Shown: piece by piece, positions 43,479 through 52,692 of the stretch
Layout of the letters: every line of letters starts with the position of its first letter
Position numbering within the stretch: position 1 is the stretch's first letter
Source of the DNA: Pseudomonas putida NBRC 14164
Lineage (GTDB): Bacteria; Pseudomonadota; Gammaproteobacteria; Pseudomonadales; Pseudomonadaceae
DNA length: 64,000 nt
Direction of reading: 5' to 3'
NCBI RefSeq assembly: GCF_000412675.1
Contig: NC_021505.1
Coordinates: 5,946,501 to 6,010,500 of the forward strand
The notes under the pieces: generated by a model
Databases searched by the model: none
What the model was told of the DNA's origin: nothing
What the model saw: the letters and a program-made list of their open reading frames with translations, nothing else
Position numbers and translations under genes: made by a program

Positions 43479-44606
43479 GCCCATTGCGCCGGCCAGGTAC
43501 AGCGCCGGCGCATTCACCACAAGCCGCGCCAGTTCCAGGCGCGCAGCCCAGGGCCGGTTCTCCAGCAACCCGCCCAGCACGAACAGACCAAACGCCATCA
43601 GCGACCAGCCGAGCACCAGCGCGGCGGCCGGCACGCGTTCGGCTACGTCCATCAGGTAGCTGCCCAAGGCCACATACACCACGAACTGCGCCGCCACGTA
43701 AGCTTGCTGCGGGCGGCCCAGGGCAACCTCGAACTTGCGAAACTGCGCCAGGTCCTGCTTGGCCTGTGGGTAACGTGCGGCCACATCGGCCGGGCGCCAA
43801 CCGGTGGGCATGAACCAGATGCGCAACTTGTCCCGCAGGCTGGCAGTGTGCCGGGCGTCATGCCAGAGCTGGGCATAGAACTGCAGGTTGGCCCACAGCG
43901 GGTTCCAGCTGGCCAGCGGCGTGGTTACCCCGAACACCACAGGCTCGGCCGGGTCCTCCTCTTTGAAGGTGCCGAACAGACGGTCCCAGAGAATGAACAC
44001 ACCGCCGTAGTTGCGATCCAAGTAAACAGGGTTTTGCGCATGGTGGACGCGATGGTTGGATGGCGTAATCAACACCCACTCAAGCCAGCCAAGCTTGGGA
44101 ATGTGCCGGGTATGCACCCAGAACTGGTACAGCAGGTTGAGCGATGCCACGGTGATGAACACCAGTGGCGGCACGCCCAGCAGTGCCAGCGGCAGGTAGA
44201 AGATCCACGAGAAGATGAACCCGCTACTGGTCTGGCGCAACGCGGTGGTGAGGTTGTATTCCTCGCTCTGGTGATGCACCGAATGCGCGGCCCACAGCAC
44301 GTTGCGTTCATGGCCCAGTCGGTGCAGCCAGTAGTAGCAGAAGTCGTACAGGACAAAGGCCAGCAGCCATACCCACCAGGCTTCGGGCGGCAGGCGCAAA
44401 AGTGCCAGGTGCTCGAACGCCAGGGCATAGGTCACCAGCCCCGCGCCTTTGGTCAGCAACCCGGTGCTGGTCGACAGCACGCCGGTACTCAGGCTGTTGA
44501 TCGAATCGGCCAAGGTAAAGTTGCGCTGGCCACGCACACGGTCGGCCACCAGCTCCACGGCGATGAGCACGAAGAAGAACGGCACGGCCAGCAATATCAG
44601 GTCCAT
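43311..44606 (-). CDS. Fatty acid hydroxylase superfamily (sterol desaturase-like) membrane protein
   Basis: A 431-residue membrane protein with the three di-iron histidine clusters of the superfamily: HRLGH (HxxxH), HSVHH (HxxHH) and HRVHH (HxxHH), with the first two near residues 95-115. Several hydrophobic helices come before and after. Relatives oxidise lipids or sterols; bacteria make no sterols here, so a fatty acid or hopanoid-like lipid is more likely. Its C-terminal helix and Gln/Pro-rich tail overlap the end of the DedA gene on the other strand by 168 bp. No start SD is strong. Confidence 0.88.
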   Translation of the reverse strand: MDLILLAVPFFFVLIAVELVADRVRGQRNFTLADSINSLSTGVLSTSTGLLTKGAGLVTYALAFEHLALLRLPPEAWWVWLLAFVLYDFCYYWLHRLGHERNVLWAAHSVHHQSEEYNLTTALRQTSSGFIFSWIFYLPLALLGVPPLVFITVASLNLLYQFWVHTRHIPKLGWLEWVLITPSNHRVHHAQNPVYLDRNYGGVFILWDRLFGTFKEEDPAEPVVFGVTTPLASWNPLWANLQFYAQLWHDARHTASLRDKLRIWFMPTGWRPADVAARYPQAKQDLAQFRKFEVALGRPQQAYVAAQFVVYVALGSYLMDVAERVPAAALVLGWSLMAFGLFVLGGLLENRPWAARLELARLVVNAPALYLAGAMGLAVVAPLAWFLLVVYSLLSLWGLGLVRRLALRAQGAETPAQPQQNAQPHQATKYP

Positions 44607-44718
44607 GGGTACGGCCTCAGGCGGTATCCATCAAGATTAGGCCGCGCCTGCGGCAACCCCTATGGCGACATCTGCCAAACTAGAGGACATTTAGCGCCTC
44701 GACACTGGAGTAATGAGC

Positions 44719-45378
44719 ATGACAAAAAAAGTAGCGGTGATTCTTTCCGGCTGTGGCGTGTATGACGGCGCCGAAATCCACGAAAGCGTGATCACCCTGC
44801 TGCGCCTCGACCAGCGCGGTGCGCAGGTGCAGTGCTTCGCGCCGAACATTGCGCAGATGCATGTCATCAACCATCTGACCGGCGAGGAAATGCCCGAGTC
44901 GCGCAATGTGCTGGTGGAGTCGGCGCGCATTGCCCGTGGCGAGGTCAAGGACATCCGCGAAGCCAAGGCCGAGGAATTCGATGCGCTGATCGTGCCGGGG
45001 GGGTTCGGGGCGGCGAAAAACCTGTCCAACTTCGCCGTGGAAGGCGCCAACTGCAGCGTCAACCCGGACGTGCTGGAGCTGGCCGAAGCCTTTGCCGACG
45101 CCTGCAAGCCGGTTGGCCTGATCTGCATCTCGCCGGCACTGGCCGCAAAGATCTACGGGCCGGGCGTGGTCTGCACCATCGGTAGCGACGCCGGTACTGC
45201 GGCGGCTGTCGAGAAGATGGGCGGCACCCATGAGGAGTGCGATGTACAGGACATTGTCGAAGACACCCAGCGCAAGCTGGTAACTACCCCGGCTTACATG
45301 GAAGCCAAGTCGATCAGCGAAGCGGCGGGCGGGATCTACAAGCTGGTGGACCGGGTGCTGGAACTCACACACGAGTAA
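44719..45378 (+). CDS. elbB: ElbB-type glyoxalase/DJ-1 superfamily protein
   Basis: A 219-residue class I glutamine-amidotransferase-like (DJ-1/PfpI) protein beginning MTKKVAVILSGCGVYDGAEIHE, the ElbB hallmark. The nucleophile cysteine lies in GLICISPALAAKIYG. E. coli ElbB is a glyoxalase (glyoxal to glycolate) and was earlier linked to isoprenoid synthesis. I use the ATG at 44719 because GGAG sits 8 nt upstream; an ATG two codons earlier is too close to it. Faces the hydroxylase gene across about 110 bp. Confidence 0.93.
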   Translation: MTKKVAVILSGCGVYDGAEIHESVITLLRLDQRGAQVQCFAPNIAQMHVINHLTGEEMPESRNVLVESARIARGEVKDIREAKAEEFDALIVPGGFGAAKNLSNFAVEGANCSVNPDVLELAEAFADACKPVGLICISPALAAKIYGPGVVCTIGSDAGTAAAVEKMGGTHEECDVQDIVEDTQRKLVTTPAYMEAKSISEAAGGIYKLVDRVLELTHE

Positions 45379-45406
45379 GCCCCAGGCATGCGCGGCCCTG
45401 CGGGGC

Positions 45407-45439
45407 TGCCTGCTTCGCGGGTAAACCCGCTCCCACAGG
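45407..45439 (+). repeat. Single REP element
   Basis: One REP copy (gcctgcttcgcgggtaaacc with following cgctcccacagg), without a facing partner, just after elbB and before the convergent DUF188 gene. Confidence 0.8.
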
Positions 45440-45470
45440 TCAGCGAAAGAGCCGACGCCCCGAACTGTAT

Positions 45471-45923
45471 TCAGGCTTTGGAAAGCCGGGCAATGATCCG
45501 GTCCAGCGCATTGGCGAACGCCTGCTTTTCACGTTCACCATAAGCCGCCTGCCCTCCCCCCACCTGGCCCTGCTCACGCAGCTCGGTGAACAGGTTGCGC
45601 GCCGCCAGGCGGTCACCCATGTTGCGCTCGTCGAATTCGCGCCCGCGCGGGTCCAGCACGCTCACACCCTTTTTCACCAGGCGGTCAGCCAGCGGCACAT
45701 CACTGCAGATCACCAGCTCGCCCGGCACAGCGTGTTCGACCAGGTAGTCGTCGGCTGCGTCCATGCCGCTGGGTACCACGATCAGGCGCACGATCGCGAA
45801 CGCTGGTTTGGCCACGGCCTGGCCCGCCACCATCACCACTTCGAACTTGCGCTTGAGGGCGAACTTGACGATCAGATCCTTGGCCGCCTTGGGGCAGGCG
45901 TCGGCATCGATCCATACACGCAT
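45471..45923 (-). CDS. YaiI/YqxD family protein (DUF188)
   Basis: A 150-residue UPF0178/DUF188 protein starting MRVWIDADACPKAAKDLIVK. The acidic DADACP and the later ICSDVPLADRLVKKG segment suggest a PIN-like nuclease fold with a metal site. The start is at 45923; the frame is open 12 codons farther with no match. Function in bacteria is not established. Divergent from cyaA by about 170 bp. Confidence 0.92.
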   Translation of the reverse strand: MRVWIDADACPKAAKDLIVKFALKRKFEVVMVAGQAVAKPAFAIVRLIVVPSGMDAADDYLVEHAVPGELVICSDVPLADRLVKKGVSVLDPRGREFDERNMGDRLAARNLFTELREQGQVGGGQAAYGEREKQAFANALDRIIARLSKA

Positions 45924-46090
45924 CGGAATTTCTCTACATGAAATCAGTGCGCCCATCATGCCTGAAGCGCAGCCAAAGCTGGAGCAGGCGCGCGCTGGAA
46001 AAATGGCGCCAAAAATCCCAATTAGCGCTTATCCGGCCCCACCACTCAGGCTACACTCGCCACAGCTTTACTGGCCTGCCCGAGCGCACA

Positions 46091-48940
46091 ATGAACCACC
46101 CTCACGAAATCCGCCCTGACCTGGACGAAGGCATCGATCGCAAGGTCCTGGCGACATTGCGTGCGCGTTTCCTGCAGCTGAACCAGGGGAGGCTGCAACG
46201 GGCAATGGAAGGCCTGTCGACACGCCAGCAACAGGTACTGACGCTACTGCCGCTGCTGTTTCACGTGAACCATCCGCTGTTGCCGGGCTACGTCTCGGGT
46301 AGCACACCGGCTGGCGTGTCGGGCTACGAGCCAGGTGCCGAGCTGGTGGTCGAGGCCCAGCGCCTGGCCCGCTCGTTCACCTACAAGGCCCGCCATGGCA
46401 ACCCGCCACGCCCGATCCACGGCCTCTACCTGATGGGCAGCCTGGGCTCACTGGCCCAGGCCGAGCACAGCGACATGGACCTGTGGGTGTGCCATGCGCC
46501 CGGCTTGCCCGAGCACTTGCTGGGAGAACTGCGCCGCAAGTGCCAATTGCTGGAGGATTGGGCGGCAAGCCTGGGCGCCGAGGCGCATTTCTTCCTGATC
46601 GACACGCAAGGCTTTGCCCAGGGCCAACGCGACGGCCAACTGGGCTCCGACGACTGCGGTACCACCCAGCACTACCTGCTACTGGACGAGTTCTACCGCA
46701 CCACCCTCTGGCTGGCAGGGCGCACACCCCTGTGGTGGCTGGTACCCGTCTACCAGGAGCACAATTACCGCGCCTACACGCAGACCCTGCTGACCAAGCG
46801 TTTCATCCGCAGCCAGGATGCCCTCGACCTCGGCAACCTGGCGCACATCCCGCCCGGCGAGTTCGTCGGTGCCGGCCTGTGGCAACTGTTCAAGGGCATC
46901 GATTCGCCCTACAAATCGCTGCTCAAGCTGCTGCTGACCGAGACCTACGCCAGTGAACACCCGGCCGTCCGCTGCCTGAGCCTGGATTACAAGCAGGCGG
47001 TGTTCGCCAACCAGCTCGACCTCGACGAGCTGGACCCGTATGTGATGGTGTACCGACGCATCGAACGTTACCTGCTGCAACGTGGCGAGCCCGCGCGCCT
47101 GGAACTGGTAAGGCGAAGCCTGTACCTGAAGGTGAACAAGAAGCTCAGCGACCAAGGCCGCGCCAATGGCTGGCAGCGCCGGCTGTTGCAGCGCCTGGCA
47201 GACGAGTGGGGCTGGGACGAGCGTCAGCTGGCCCTGCTGGATAGCCGCAGCCAATGGAAAGTGCAGCAAGTCGCTGTCGAGCGCCGCGAACTGGTGGCTG
47301 AGCTGAACCATAGCTACCGCTTCCTCAGCCAGTTTGCCAGCACCCAGAACGCCAGCAGCCGCGCCGACCAGCGCGACCTCAATGTGCTGGGCCGGCGCCT
47401 GTATGCGGCATTCGAGCGCCGCGCCGGCAAGGTCGAGGTGATCAACCCCGGCATCGCACCGGACCTGGCCGAAGGCACCCTGACCCTGGTCCAGGCGCCC
47501 AACCGCAAGGAGCCCGGCAGCTACCACTGGGAGCTGTACAGCGGCAACCTGAGTACCCACGAGGTGGAGCACTTCAGCCCGATCAAACGCTGCCGCGAGC
47601 TGCTTGAACTGCTGGCTTGGGCCCACCGCAACGGCGTGATCGACAGCAGCACGCGCCTGGCGCTGCACCCGGGCGTCAGCGACCTCAGCGAGTTCGAGCT
47701 GTTCAACCTGATGGGTTGCCTGCAGCAAAGCATTCCCCTGCCCTTGCCGATCGTCAGCGAAGTGCGCCTGCTGCAGCCCAGCGTTGCCGACGAGGTGCTG
47801 TTGCTGGTCAATGTCGCCATCGACCCGCTGCGCCATCACCGCGACCTGAACATCCTGATGACAACCGAGCGTACCGATTCGTTGAGCTACGCAGGCGTGC
47901 GCGAAAACCTGGTGCTGACCCTGGACCAGGTCACCCTGAACAGCTGGAACGAAGTGCTGGTCCAGCGCTACGACGGTGAGCACGCGCTGGTGCGCTGCCT
48001 GCGGGACTTCCTCAACAGCCCGGTGCTGCGCGGCCACCGGCCACGGGTACGGGTGCGCTGTTTTTGCCAGAGCCGCGCGCAGGCCATCGGCCAGCGCGTG
48101 GAGGAAATTTTCGACACGGTGCAACTGCTGCTGGACCAAGGCTTGAACCACCGCTACCTGCTACAGGTGGCCCAACACACGCATGTGCTGGAGCTGTTGG
48201 CCGGGCATGTCGGCCTGGCCACCCTGGCCGAGCACGAAGCCCTGCTGGCCCACCTGGGCGAGGAGCGTAGCGCCTACAGCCCGCTGTACCTGGATAGCAA
48301 CGCACTGCTGGACCACGACTTGCGCCTGGTGCTGGAACAGGGCCGCCCGGGTTGCATCCAGGTGTTCTACCGCCTGCAGGGTGGCTGGGCCGAGTTGTAT
48401 GTGCTGGATGAATACAATGCCCTGTGGCAGCAGCGCCTTCCCCTGCATGACGAAGCCCACCTGCTGCTGCCACTGCAACGCTTCCTGCGATCAGTGGTGA
48501 TGCGCCGTGATGCCCGGCTGCCGCTGGATACCCAGCGCGCTGCCTCGCTGGACATCCACTACGCGCAACTGTTGCCTTCCGGCGCTGGCAAGGCGCGCAG
48601 CATCGAGGCGCGCCAGGCTCCGGTCGAAGGCAGCGGCCAGCCTTACTATGAGGTGCAGGCCATCATCCAGGCCGGAATGGCGGGTGCGGCACATGTGACG
48701 CTGTACTGCGACCAGCAAGAGTTTTCCGAGCTGGAGCATGGTGGTCAGCTGTATGCAGTGGTGGCCAGGCAGATCATCGGGCAACGGCGCGGTGCCGGAC
48801 AATACCGGTGCTACATCACCGACCTGGATTTGTCCGAGCTGCTGGATGACCGGCTGGGCGCGACGCAGGTGTACCTGAGCTACAAGCGGGTGCTGGAGCA
48901 GGCGTTGAATGAGGGGTTGGAGCAGGTGCTAAGTGAATGA
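46091..48940 (+). CDS. cyaA: Class I adenylate cyclase CyaA
   Basis: A 949-residue class I (enterobacterial-type) cyclase that makes cAMP from ATP. The N-terminal catalytic domain holds GLYLMGSLGSLAQAEHSDMDLWVCH (split here as GLYLMGSLGSLAQ and HSDMDLWVCH; the G-S and D-x-D nucleotidyltransferase motif, near residues 112-136). The large C-terminal part is the regulatory region seen in the family. I place the start at MNHPHEIRPDLDEG (46091); the frame is open 51 codons upstream without resemblance. No strong SD is visible. In Pseudomonas cAMP signals mostly through Vfr or Crp, not catabolite control. Confidence 0.95.
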   Translation: MNHPHEIRPDLDEGIDRKVLATLRARFLQLNQGRLQRAMEGLSTRQQQVLTLLPLLFHVNHPLLPGYVSGSTPAGVSGYEPGAELVVEAQRLARSFTYKARHGNPPRPIHGLYLMGSLGSLAQAEHSDMDLWVCHAPGLPEHLLGELRRKCQLLEDWAASLGAEAHFFLIDTQGFAQGQRDGQLGSDDCGTTQHYLLLDEFYRTTLWLAGRTPLWWLVPVYQEHNYRAYTQTLLTKRFIRSQDALDLGNLAHIPPGEFVGAGLWQLFKGIDSPYKSLLKLLLTETYASEHPAVRCLSLDYKQAVFANQLDLDELDPYVMVYRRIERYLLQRGEPARLELVRRSLYLKVNKKLSDQGRANGWQRRLLQRLADEWGWDERQLALLDSRSQWKVQQVAVERRELVAELNHSYRFLSQFASTQNASSRADQRDLNVLGRRLYAAFERRAGKVEVINPGIAPDLAEGTLTLVQAPNRKEPGSYHWELYSGNLSTHEVEHFSPIKRCRELLELLAWAHRNGVIDSSTRLALHPGVSDLSEFELFNLMGCLQQSIPLPLPIVSEVRLLQPSVADEVLLLVNVAIDPLRHHRDLNILMTTERTDSLSYAGVRENLVLTLDQVTLNSWNEVLVQRYDGEHALVRCLRDFLNSPVLRGHRPRVRVRCFCQSRAQAIGQRVEEIFDTVQLLLDQGLNHRYLLQVAQHTHVLELLAGHVGLATLAEHEALLAHLGEERSAYSPLYLDSNALLDHDLRLVLEQGRPGCIQVFYRLQGGWAELYVLDEYNALWQQRLPLHDEAHLLLPLQRFLRSVVMRRDARLPLDTQRAASLDIHYAQLLPSGAGKARSIEARQAPVEGSGQPYYEVQAIIQAGMAGAAHVTLYCDQQEFSELEHGGQLYAVVARQIIGQRRGAGQYRCYITDLDLSELLDDRLGATQVYLSYKRVLEQALNEGLEQVLSE

Positions 48941-48958
48941 TCGGGGGCTGCTTTGCAG

Positions 48959-49047
48959 CCCATCGCCGGCAAGCCAGCTCCCACAGGTACGGCGCCGGCC
49001 TCGGGCCTTGTGCAACCCTTGTGGGAGCTGGCTTGCCGGCGATGGGC
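48959..49047. repeat. Inverted pair of variant REP elements
   Basis: Two facing copies of a variant REP whose core reads catcgccggcaagccagctc and gagctggcttgccggcgatg. It is a different sequence class from the cgcgggc-type REP elsewhere in the window, sharing only the ctcccacag arm. It lies between the convergent cyaA and rnk genes. Confidence 0.85.
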
Positions 49048-49068
49048 CGCGCAGCGGCCCCCTTGCCC

Positions 49069-49479
49069 TTACAGGTCGTAATCGCCCGCCGCTTCGGGCT
49101 GGTACTCCACTTCCAGCAGCTTCAGCTTGAGGGTCTTGCCACCCGGTGCCGGCCAGTCGATCTGCTCGCCCACCGACAGCCCCAGCAAAGCGCAGCCGAT
49201 CGGTGCCAGGACCGAGACATTGCCTTCCGGCCCTGCGTCCTTCGGATAGACCAGCGTCAGGTGGTAGTCCTTGCCGCTGGCTTCCTCACGGCAGTGCACG
49301 CGCGAGTTCATGGTCACCACGCCCGCTGGCACGTCCTCGTGACCGACCACCTGCTCGGCGCGGTCCAGCTCGTCCTGCAGGGCGAGCACACCCGGCGTAC
49401 TCTCGTCGAGGCTGTCGATAAGACGCTCCAGACGCTGTACGTCCAATCGGGTGAGGATGAGGGAAGGCTTGGTGCTCAT
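49069..49479 (-). CDS. rnk: Nucleoside diphosphate kinase regulator Rnk
   Basis: A 136-residue member of the GreA/GreB-C-terminal family. The C-terminal FKBP-like domain (about 50-130) includes YPKDAGPEGNVSVLAPIGCALLGL. It binds RNA polymerase like GreA but has a short N-terminal coiled coil, and it is linked to control of nucleoside diphosphate kinase. The start MSTKPSLILTRLDVQRLERL is canonical. It is followed by a variant REP pair. Confidence 0.93.
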   Translation of the reverse strand: MSTKPSLILTRLDVQRLERLIDSLDESTPGVLALQDELDRAEQVVGHEDVPAGVVTMNSRVHCREEASGKDYHLTLVYPKDAGPEGNVSVLAPIGCALLGLSVGEQIDWPAPGGKTLKLKLLEVEYQPEAAGDYDL

Positions 49480-49529
49480 GATCCAGTCAGACTCCTTTGA
49501 ACAGGCGATTTTCGTCGGGCAGATAAAGC

Positions 49530-49554
49530 AAAACCCCGCCCAAGGGCGGGGTTT
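49530..49554 (-). terminator. Rho-independent terminator after the DUF1289 gene
   Basis: Stem ccccgccc and gggcgggg around aa, flanked by A and T runs, about 70 bp past the DUF1289 stop on the minus strand. It separates the cyaY unit from rnk. Confidence 0.88.
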
Positions 49555-49625
49555 GTGAATGCTTTGGCGTCACCGACGCAGAACTCGACACTACCACAGC
49601 CGGGCAAATACTCAAGCCCCTGCTC

Positions 49626-49850
49626 TCAGTGTGCCTTAGCCTGGTCGCGCAGGAGCTGGGCCTCGCGGCAGATTTGTCGACGCCGTTCGTCATCGGCGGA
49701 ACGCCATTCACGAATGTGCTCCACATGCCGCTGGCAGCCGGTGCACACCCGCTGTTCGTCCAGCCGGCAAACGCTGATGCACGGCGATGGCACGGCGGGG
49801 CTGACGTTGCTGTAGAGCGGCTTGGGTGGCCGGGCCGGGGCGCTACTCAT
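49626..49850 (-). CDS. DUF1289 family small protein
   Basis: A 74-residue protein with the DUF1289 cysteine set (PCISVCRLDEQRVCTGCQRH, about 23-42), probably a small metal-binding motif. The start ATG lies 1 bp after the cyaY stop (TGACATG), so the two are co-translated. Being paired with frataxin, a role in iron or Fe-S handling is conceivable but unproven. Ends about 70 bp before a strong terminator. Confidence 0.88.
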   Translation of the reverse strand: MSSAPARPPKPLYSNVSPAVPSPCISVCRLDEQRVCTGCQRHVEHIREWRSADDERRRQICREAQLLRDQAKAH

Positions 49851-49851
49851 G

Positions 49852-50184
49852 TCAGATCTCGTCGAAGTCCAGCTTCTCGCCGGCCCGCTCCCAGACGATG
49901 CGCTCGAGCATTTCGCCGAGCAGCTCTTCGCTCTTCTCGCACACCCACTTGCCGCTTTCTTCGTCGTAGTCGAAGTGGAAGCCACCGGAACGGTCGGCCA
50001 GCCACAGCTGGCGCAGCGGTTCCTGGCGGCTGAAGATCAGCTGGGCGCCACCTTCGAACTTGACGGTGAGGACCCCGGCGGAGTTCTCCATGTCCAGGTC
50101 CATGCCGCTCTCGTCGAACAGGTCTTCCAGGGCCTGTTGGGTCGCGTCGACCAGATCATGGAAACGCGCTTCACTCAAACTCAT
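49852..50184 (-). CDS. cyaY: Iron-sulfur cluster assembly protein CyaY (frataxin)
   Basis: A 110-residue frataxin homologue beginning MSLSEARFHDLVDATQQALED, with the acidic iron-binding surface (for example DLFDESGMDLDMENSAGVL) and the beta-sheet face QLWLADRSGGFHFDYDEESG. It modulates Fe-S cluster assembly on IscU and IscS. The start is at 50184; the frame is open much farther upstream with no match. It is divergent from lptM/lppL, the same divergence seen in E. coli near dapF. Confidence 0.94.
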   Translation of the reverse strand: MSLSEARFHDLVDATQQALEDLFDESGMDLDMENSAGVLTVKFEGGAQLIFSRQEPLRQLWLADRSGGFHFDYDEESGKWVCEKSEELLGEMLERIVWERAGEKLDFDEI

Positions 50185-50332
50185 TGCAGGAACCTCGAAA
50201 TTGGCTGCGTTACAGGCAAGCCGGGCAAGATACGGGCGCTTGGCGCCGAATGCAAAGATTAGCCATTGAAGGCGGTAAGAATAGCCCGCCCGGCGGACCG
50301 GCCCTTGCATAGGCAAGCCGCCGGTCGCTCGG

Positions 50333-50338
50333 TATACT
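50333..50338 (+). promoter_or_regulatory. Putative -10 element before the lysA operon
   Basis: TATACT about 37 nt before the ATG of the small lipoprotein gene. The nearest TTGCAT is too far for a standard spacer, so only the -10 is proposed. Confidence 0.5.
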
Positions 50339-50374
50339 CGGGCGCAATACTGCATTTTTCTAAGGATTTCACCC

Positions 50375-50587
50375 ATGAAGCGCCTGATTTCCTCCTTCGC
50401 GGCGCTGGTCGCTGTTGCCTGCCTCGTTTCGGCCTGCGGCCAGAAAGGCCCGCTGTATCTGCCTGAAGACGGCGATAACGGCAAAGCGCACAAGTCGCAC
50501 CAGCACCAGCCAAAAGCCAAGCCCGCCCCGGCGCCAGCGCAGCAGCCCGAGCTGCAGTCCGAGCCCGAGCAGTCGCCTGCGCAGTAA
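50375..50587 (+). CDS. lppL: Small lipoprotein LptM/LppL
   Basis: A 70-residue lipoprotein with signal MKRLISSFAALVAVACLVSAC; the lipobox is LVSAC, cysteine about residue 21. The mature part is short and rich in Lys, Gln and Pro, with the opening CGQKGPLYLPED typical of the LptM (YifL) family, which helps the outer-membrane LptD/E translocon mature. AAGGA lies 8 nt before the ATG. It leads the lysA-dapF-xerC operon with 9 bp to lysA. Confidence 0.92.
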   Translation: MKRLISSFAALVAVACLVSACGQKGPLYLPEDGDNGKAHKSHQHQPKAKPAPAPAQQPELQSEPEQSPAQ

Positions 50588-50596
50588 GGAAACCAG

Positions 50597-51844
50597 ATGA
50601 ACGCTTTCAACTACCGCGACGGCCAGCTGTTCGCGGAAGGGGTGGCCCTGTCGGCCGTCGCCGAACGTTTCGGCACCCCCACCTACGTGTATTCGCGCGC
50701 CCACATCGAGGCCCAGTACCGTAGCTACACCGACGCCCTGCAAGGCGCGGAGCACCTGGTGTGCTTCGCGGTCAAGGCCAACTCCAACCTCGGCGTGCTG
50801 AACGTGCTGGCACGCCTGGGCGCAGGCTTCGACATTGTCTCCGGCGGTGAGCTGGAGCGCGTGCTGGCTGCTGGCGGGCGCGCCGACCGCGTGGTGTTCT
50901 CCGGCGTCGGCAAAACCCGCGAAGACATGCGCCGCGCCCTGGAAGTGGGCGTGCACTGCTTCAACGTCGAATCCACCGACGAGCTGGAGCGCCTGCAAGT
51001 CGTGGCCGCCGAAATGGGCAAGGTTGCCCCGGTGTCGCTGCGGGTAAACCCGGATGTAGACGCCGGCACCCACCCGTACATCTCCACGGGCCTTAAAGAA
51101 AACAAGTTCGGTATCGCCATCGCCGACGCCGAGGCCATCTACGTGCGTGCCGCGCAGCTTCCGAACCTGGAAGTGGTCGGCGTCGACTGCCACATCGGCT
51201 CGCAGCTGACCACCGTGGAGCCGTTCCTCGATGCCCTCGACCGCCTGCTGGACCTGGTCGATCGCCTCGCCGACTGCGGCATCCACCTGCGCCACCTGGA
51301 CCTGGGTGGCGGCGTTGGCGTGCGCTACCGCGACGAAGAGCCACCGCTGGTGGCCGACTACATCAAGGCTATTCGCGAACGCGTAGGCAAGCGCGACCTG
51401 GCCCTGGTGTTCGAGCCGGGCCGCTACATCGTGGCCAACGCCGGCGTGTTGCTGACCCGCGTGGAATACCTCAAGCACACAGAACACAAAGACTTCGCCA
51501 TCATCGATGCGGCAATGAACGACCTGATTCGCCCGGCCCTTTACCAGGCCTGGATGGGTGTCAGCGCGGTCATCCCACGCGAAGGCGAAGGCCGTGCCTA
51601 CGACCTGGTCGGCCCGATCTGCGAGACCGGCGACTTCCTCGGCAAGGACCGCGTCTTGAACCTGGCCGAAGGTGACCTGCTGGCCGTGCAGTCCGCGGGC
51701 GCCTATGGTTTTGTCATGAGCTCCAACTACAACACCCGTGGCCGTTGCGCTGAAATCCTGGTCGACGGCGACCAGGCGTTCGAAGTACGCCGCCGCGAGA
51801 CCATCGCCGAACTGTACGCTGGCGAAAGCCTGCTGCCGGAGTAA
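50597..51844 (+). CDS. lysA: Diaminopimelate decarboxylase LysA
   Basis: A 415-residue fold-III PLP enzyme that converts meso-diaminopimelate to lysine. The PLP lysine is in VCFAVKANSNLGVL (Lys60), followed by DIVSGGEL, HIGSQL and the C-terminal active-site CETGDFLGKDR. AAGGA lies 6 nt before the ATG. It sits 4 bp before dapF, the preceding enzyme in the pathway. Confidence 0.97.
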   Translation: MNAFNYRDGQLFAEGVALSAVAERFGTPTYVYSRAHIEAQYRSYTDALQGAEHLVCFAVKANSNLGVLNVLARLGAGFDIVSGGELERVLAAGGRADRVVFSGVGKTREDMRRALEVGVHCFNVESTDELERLQVVAAEMGKVAPVSLRVNPDVDAGTHPYISTGLKENKFGIAIADAEAIYVRAAQLPNLEVVGVDCHIGSQLTTVEPFLDALDRLLDLVDRLADCGIHLRHLDLGGGVGVRYRDEEPPLVADYIKAIRERVGKRDLALVFEPGRYIVANAGVLLTRVEYLKHTEHKDFAIIDAAMNDLIRPALYQAWMGVSAVIPREGEGRAYDLVGPICETGDFLGKDRVLNLAEGDLLAVQSAGAYGFVMSSNYNTRGRCAEILVDGDQAFEVRRRETIAELYAGESLLPE

Positions 51845-51848
51845 GCCC

Positions 51849-52679
51849 ATGCTGCTGCGTTTTACCAAGATGCACGGCCTGGGCAACGACTTCATGGTCC
51901 TCGACCTGGTCAGCCAGCACGCGCATATCCAGCCAAAGCACGCCAAGCAATGGGGTGACCGCCATACCGGCATCGGCTTCGACCAGTTGCTGATCGTCGA
52001 GGCGCCGAACAATCCGGAAGTGGACTTCCGCTACCGCATCTTCAACGCCGACGGCTCTGAAGTGGAACAGTGCGGTAACGGTGCGCGCTGCTTCGCCCGT
52101 TTTGTGCTGGACAAGCGCCTGACCGCGAAAAAGCGCATTCGCGTGGAAACCAAAAGCGGCATCATCGTGCTGGACGTGCAGAACGACGGCCAGGTGAGTG
52201 TCGACATGGGCCCACCGCGGTTCATTCCTGCCGAAATCCCCTTTGTCGCTGACGAGCAGGCGCTGAACTACCCACTGGAAGTCGACGGCCAGCTGCATTC
52301 GATTGCCGCCGTGTCCATGGGGAACCCGCATGCCGTGCTGCGCGTCGACGACGTGCATACTGCCCCCGTGCATGAGCTGGGCCCGAAGATCGAAAACCAC
52401 CCACGCTTCCCGCAGCGGGTGAATGCCGGCTTCCTCCAGGTCATCGACCGCCACCGCGCCAACCTGCGCGTGTGGGAACGCGGCGCGGGCGAAACCCAGG
52501 CCTGCGGCACCGGCGCTTGCGCCGCGGCCGTGGCAGCGATCAGCCAAGGCTGGATGGATTCCCCGGTGTCCCTCGACCTGCCCGGTGGCCGCCTGCACAT
52601 CGAATGGGCCGGCCCCGGCAAGCCCGTGTTGATGACCGGCCCTGCCGTGCGCGTCTACGAAGGACAGGTTCGTCTCTAA
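51849..52679 (+). CDS. dapF: Diaminopimelate epimerase DapF
   Basis: A 276-residue racemase with the two catalytic cysteines at Cys75 (VEQCGNGARC) and Cys219 (ETQACGTGAC). It turns LL- into meso-diaminopimelate for lysine and cell-wall synthesis. I start at MLLRFTKMHGLGNDF (51849), 4 bp after lysA; the frame is open upstream in the lysA region without match. Followed by the DUF484 gene after 13 bp. Confidence 0.97.
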   Translation: MLLRFTKMHGLGNDFMVLDLVSQHAHIQPKHAKQWGDRHTGIGFDQLLIVEAPNNPEVDFRYRIFNADGSEVEQCGNGARCFARFVLDKRLTAKKRIRVETKSGIIVLDVQNDGQVSVDMGPPRFIPAEIPFVADEQALNYPLEVDGQLHSIAAVSMGNPHAVLRVDDVHTAPVHELGPKIENHPRFPQRVNAGFLQVIDRHRANLRVWERGAGETQACGTGACAAAVAAISQGWMDSPVSLDLPGGRLHIEWAGPGKPVLMTGPAVRVYEGQVRL

Positions 52680-52692
52680 GCGAGTAACCGCC